From positions 6,549,411-6,613,410 of the forward strand of contig NZ_CP036348.1 in the NCBI RefSeq assembly GCF_007753095.1: a stretch of 64,000 nt of DNA, given 5' to 3'. Under the pieces are notes generated by a model that did not search any database, had not been told where the DNA came from, and saw only the letters and a list, made by a program, of their open reading frames with translations. This document shows positions 22,401-28,400 of this stretch, one piece after another; position 1 is the first letter of the stretch, and each line of letters opens with the position of its first letter. This DNA is from Rosistilla carotiformis (GTDB lineage: Bacteria; Planctomycetota; Planctomycetia; Pirellulales; Pirellulaceae). Made by a program: the position numbers and the translations under genes.

Positions 22401-25400
22401 CTGAGAGTTATTGCCGTCCTGCACCCCAACGCGGCTGATTCCGATCAATGGGATATCGCCAAAGTGCCAATCGATCACGCTCTCGGGAGTAAAGGCTACC
22501 TCTTTGGCGACGGGCAATTGCGCTGGATTCGGATTGGTCGTCTCGAAACGCGCGTCGTCGGTGCTGAAGCGGTCGTCGATGATTCTTACGGTTGGATCCA
22601 GTGGCTCCAAGCGGAAGTTTTTGTTTGTCGCGTTTTGCTGCGTGTACTGCTGCATATCGGCCAGCATCTCCGCAGCGGTGCCGACGACGACGGAGTAACT
22701 GCCACGGGGCAATTCCAACGGGCCAATGAACGCATCTCGCGTTCCCTGCGATCCGCGCGACAGGTCGGTTTGCGTGGTCGGTTGGCCGGGAACCACCGGG
22801 GTGACTTGATCGTCCAGGATGTTCGAATTCGTTCCCAAAGCGACCAAGTTGCCACTTTGATCGAACACATACAACGTGGTATCGGGACGGACTAAGCCAT
22901 CGGCCCAATCGATATCGAAGACCAACGAGGTGTTGATTCCAGGGACGGTACGTTGCAACGAATCGTGGTCGATCTGGAAGGTATACGTATCCGACGGATT
23001 GCTGCTCGCATTCAGATAACCGCCCGCGGAGACCGCACCGCGATCGGTATTGGCAAAGCTGCCGATGTTGATCGTGCTGGTCCCTCCGGGATGCATGATC
23101 TCGGCGGCCAGCGGCGAATGCGCGGGGAGACCGATGGCGCTGATGGCGGTGTCAGCGTAACGCAGATCGGAGTAACGGACGACCGAACCGCCTACCTCGT
23201 CGGTTTCGCGCAACCGGATCTGCATCTGGTACCCACCCGTCGTCTCGTTCTCTCCACTGACACGGACATAATATTTTTTCGTCGATCCCGTCGTTCCGGG
23301 AAGCACGATCCGCAAACCGGCATCGCCCGGATTAACCGAATACAGATCGCGGTAGCTGCCGTCGGCATTGGTCGACGGATCGATGTCCAACCGCATCGGC
23401 ATCGCATGCCCATCGCGCATCGAAGGATCGACATAGGTCAAATTGCCGGCCGCATCTTCGGTCGCCGAATCGGTGCTGCGAGCCAAGACTTTGCCCGTCC
23501 CGTTGCCATCGACCTCGATGATCTCGATCATCGAATTCAGGCGTGGGTCGGTGCTGTCGATATCGATCCAAACCATCGTCCCGGCGACGCCTTCGAACTG
23601 ATACGTGTCCTGATCCCCGACGTCGGCGATGGCACCGTAGACGGTGTATCCCAAGCGAAGGTTTTCGTCTCCCGATTTCTCATCCTTAGCCAACAGTCCC
23701 AATTCTTGATGGCTGCCGATCTGGCCGTTGATATCGCCAAACGCTCCGATCGCCCCTTCGCGTTCGGTGTAGGTGGCGACGTTGCGATCGTGGCTGTAGG
23801 GGTCGAAGTTCAAGCCCTGCCAGTTTTCGCTAGCTGGCGACAGGACCGTATCGCGATGGGGCTCGCCCAACGGGGAGAAGCTGGCCCCGACGGTGTCGTC
23901 GGCTGTCGATGTGAAGATCACGGGAAAGCCGGGTTGCCCCAAGACCAGCAACCGGCCGCCGATGCGATCGGTGATATCTAACGATCGCCCGGTCGCCAGG
24001 ATCTGCGCATCGCTGTCCGCTTTGACGACCAACGATTCGGTGCTGCTGCTCTGCAACCGCATTCCGCCGTAGGTGTGGAAGTCGGGGATCTCGATATCGT
24101 TCCGCAGCACGTGGACGATATCGGTGTCGTCCCAAACCACTTCGGTCATCAAGACTTCGCCACGTACCAACAGGCCGTTGATGTCGTTAGCGAGCAGTTT
24201 GCCATCGCTGTCGGTTCCCAATCCAAACTTGTTCCCACGAATCACAGGGCCCACGTTGGCTGGAGGAACTTCGTAGGCGTCGACGCTGCCGGTCTGCCGC
24301 CCGGTATCAAACCGGAAGTTGGCATCCATGGCGTTGACGTTGATCGTGATCGCCGCGCCGTCGTTCGATTGAATCGTATTGCCAACAATCGTTGGCTGCG
24401 CCGCGGTGACATGAATGGTCGCGCTGGAATTGGGTGCCAAGTCGCTGCGTCCCCCATCCTGTTGCGATCCAACGCCGTCGGCGTTGTCTTCAAACAGACT
24501 GTTCGCAATCCGCGCGTTCGCTTGATGGATCTGGATCACGTTGTAGAACGCGGTACCGCCGTCGGTACCCGTCGTTCCACCGCCGTAGGATAGCTGAGCA
24601 TGATCGATGCTGAGCCCACTGGTGGGCGAAGCGTAGATACCTGCCCACTCACCCTTGCTTCCTTCGCTGGCCCCGTCGTCATTGGTGTCGAAGCTGCCGC
24701 CACGGCCGAAGCGATCGTCGGCGCGACCGGTAAAGATAATCTCGCGGCCCAACACGCCTTCGGCGATCAGATTGGCACCAAATTCCAGCTCGATCCGAGC
24801 CCCTTGATTCTTGACGATCGTTCCCGGATCAATCACCAGGCTGGCATCGGTCCGTGGCCGGAACGAAGCGGGCTGGAGCACCGCCGCGGTCGCCGGCGCG
24901 GCGGCAAGATTGTCGACGTAATCGAGCGTCGATTTATCGAGCTCTGCGATCAACAAAAATTCCCCGCCACTGGTGGCATCGCGACGATACAGCCGACGTG
25001 CAACGAAGTCGCCGGTGGCTGGCGAAATATTGGCCAGCTTCACCGCGCCATCCGCTGCTCCCGGTACCGATTCCGTTGCCGCTACCTGCTGAACAACCGA
25101 CGGCAGGCTTTCATATCCAAACGCATCGACGTAGGTGTAGCTGTACTCATAGTTCCCGGGCGAGAGATTGCCTCCCGTTTGTGGGATTAGGCCGACGATC
25201 GGCGATGCCGCTCGGGTGTGCAACAGCGAGCCACCGGAGTTTCCGTTGACCACAAGGTTCTCGCCCAGCACGTGAACGATATCGGTGTCGTCGAATCGCG
25301 CCGCGACCTCCAGTTTCAACAGTTCGTCGCCGGCGGGGGTATCGAGCCGAACAAACAAACCGTTTGTCGAATTCCCCAACAACGTGTTATCCGACACATC

Positions 25401-28400
25401 CAGACCAATGCGATCGTAATCGGCAACAAAACCGTAACCGATCGATGAACGCTGATACCGCGGCGCGACAAACTCCGAAACCTCGAAGGTGCTCGGATCC
25501 GCGGAGATCGCTGCGTTGGAGCTGTCGAGGATCGTGTTGTAAGAGATCTCCGCCCGAGCGGCCGACAGATGAACGGGGTCGATCGTGCGACCTACCGTGG
25601 AAACCTGACCACCGCCGTAAGAGATCTGCGCGTGGTTGATGTAATTTCCGAAGATCCCTTCGAATTCCAGATCTCCCTGGCCCTGTTGGCGATCGACGTC
25701 GTTGCGAATTTCGATGCCACCCCAGTCGCCGGGGCCAACCGGCCGACTGATATCGCGGTTCGAATTTTGCCCAATCGTGGTGTCGTTGTAACTTGTGAAA
25801 TAAACGGGATCTTGAGGTGTTCCGAGCACCTTGATCGAACTGCCGCTGCGGTCGTCGCCGTCGTCGCTGCTGCCGACCGAGATCTGGCTGTCCAGGAACT
25901 TCATGATCACGCCCGGCTCGATCATCAAGCTGACGCCGCCGGGGAGGATCAGATTGCGACCATCGGCCAAGGTGTCGGTCAACGATTGAACGAAACCGAT
26001 CTCGTAGGCGAGATTGTCGTCGGTCGTTTGCAAATTGCCGTCGTCACCCGCATCGGGCAACAATCGAACGACCACGTGATCGATCGAATTGGAAGTGTCC
26101 TCGATGATCGTTTTGGCAGCATCGAGCGCCGCTGAAATGTTTTGATAGGGATTGCTCGACGAGCCTGGATTCCCCAAGCCTCCATCGAAATCGACCACAT
26201 CTTGCCCGGTGGGGATCACAAACAACGTCTGCTGCCCGTTGAGATCTTCGATAGGCCGGAACCAGAAGTTATAGTTTCCGCCGGCGATTCCATCGCGATC
26301 GCCATCCAATGGACTGCCCGCGCCATCGGTCAAGGTGCTGATCTTGGTGACCAAGGTTCCATCGACCACGTCGACAGCTTCGGTTCCCAGTTGAGCGCGA
26401 TCCAATTGCAGTTGATTGGCGGCGGGAATTGCAGTCACGCGCGCAACTTCGCTGCCGATACGAACAAGATCACCGACGACAAACAGACTGCCATCGGCAA
26501 CGGTGACATCCGTTGCCGCGGCGGCAACGGACGCGCCGCCGTTATCCAACGGCGTGCTGGGGTTTGCGTCGGACTTAAAGTCCAATCGCAGATCGTAGTC
26601 TCCCTGGCTGACGCCTCCGGCCGATGTGGTTCCAGCGTTGGGATCGAAAAAGTTGTTCCCCTCCGCCGCGACGCCGACGTAATACGTTCCGGGTTGGACC
26701 GCGTATTGAATAAACGAATCGGTTCCAAAATAGTCGTCGTTTGATGAGATCAGTTCCAGCCGGGTATTTCCACCCCCGTCGGTCAGCTCTTGGAACAGCG
26801 TCAACCGCGTATCCAATAGGCTCGAAAAGCTCATCCGTTCGGCGATCGTTTGCGCTTCCAACGTGCCCGGCCGGTCGACATCGATTCGGTAGAGATCGAC
26901 ATCCAAAGCTTCCTTTTGCAGCAGGTGTTCGCCATGGATCAGATCGGATTCGGCGGGGAACGACCATTCCGAACCGGTGTTAACTCCGGGAGTGGTGGGG
27001 TAAGTCCCAGTGGAACCTTGGAATGTCCCCGGCGGCAGATCGTACGAATGCCCGAGCCCCAACACATGGCCAATCTCATGCAATGCAACGTCGAAGAAAG
27101 CACCGCCAAACGTATTGGTGGAACTGTCTTGGTAATCGACGTAGTCCATCGTAACCTTACCACCACCCGCCACGCCACCAACGCCGCCGACGCCGCTGAC
27201 CAACGCGGGATCGTGCAAGCTCAGATCGCTCACCAACAACTGCAATCCCCCGGCCCCCTCAACTTCATAGAAATCGATTCCGTAAGCCTCTCCGTAGATG
27301 TCGAGAATCTCGCGAAAGCGTTCTTCCTGCTGGGCGCTCATCTGGTTGTATTGCGGTTGGCCAAGCAGCGTTCCGATCGGAATGTTCCGCATGAACGTAT
27401 AGGCCATCGTCGAAATCCCGTTGTCGCCATCGCGACTGCCTGGTATGGCGTAGTGATCTTCGCTGCCACCGGGATGCGTAACGTCGATATCGCGATGGCC
27501 TGGTTCATTGGCGGCTCCGGGATTATCGGCCATGCGATAGGCGTCGAACGAATTCGCATTGTCGATCTCTTCATTGACAATGATCGACCAATTTCCGTTG
27601 GCCGATGGAGCGATAAGCAATGCAGCATCCGCAGCCGACACGCCGGGATCGGTCAAAACACCGCGATTGGTCAAAACAGCCGGACGATCCAAAACCGCAG
27701 CGGCCGGTTGGAATTCATCGCCGACGCGGAGTCGCAGATGGGTGCCAAAGCTGGCCAACGAAGCGGCAAAGGTCAACGTGACCTTGCGATCATCGTCGTC
27801 GCGCGCGACCGTGGTTGGTGTCACGGGAACATCGTCTTCGGTGCTGACCGTCCCCTTATTGTCGATCAATTGATAGAACGAGGGTTCGTTGATCACCGAC
27901 CCACTTTGGAATAGATCGAGATCGTCGAAATAGACTTCGATTTGATTCAAATAGTTCGGGTTCGTTGCCGGAGTGCCCGGATGCGGAACAACCGCCGTCA
28001 CTTTGGCTCCCAATTCCAATTCGAATCCGATGACTTCGCGGGTGGCTGTCGGATTTCCCGGTACCGATTCGGGATAGATCGGTTCGAACGGAACGCCCGA
28101 CGCGTCGGTCAAATCGGAAGTCACCGACAATTGGTAGAAACCATCGCGCAGATTCTCGGCGAACCGGACGGTCACCTGGCTCCCCTGCACATCGACATAC
28201 CCAACCGGCACATCGACAAACCCGTTAGCAAAGTCGCCCGTTTCGCTGTACTGAACCGAGATCGCCCCTTCGACCGACGACTGGCGGATCGCGTCGCGGC
28301 TGGCAAACGACAGCGTCAATTCGGTCGGTGCAACTTGACGAACATTGGCGACACCCTGGTCGTCCGAATCCAAATCGAACAGATCGCCTCCGTTGGGCGC

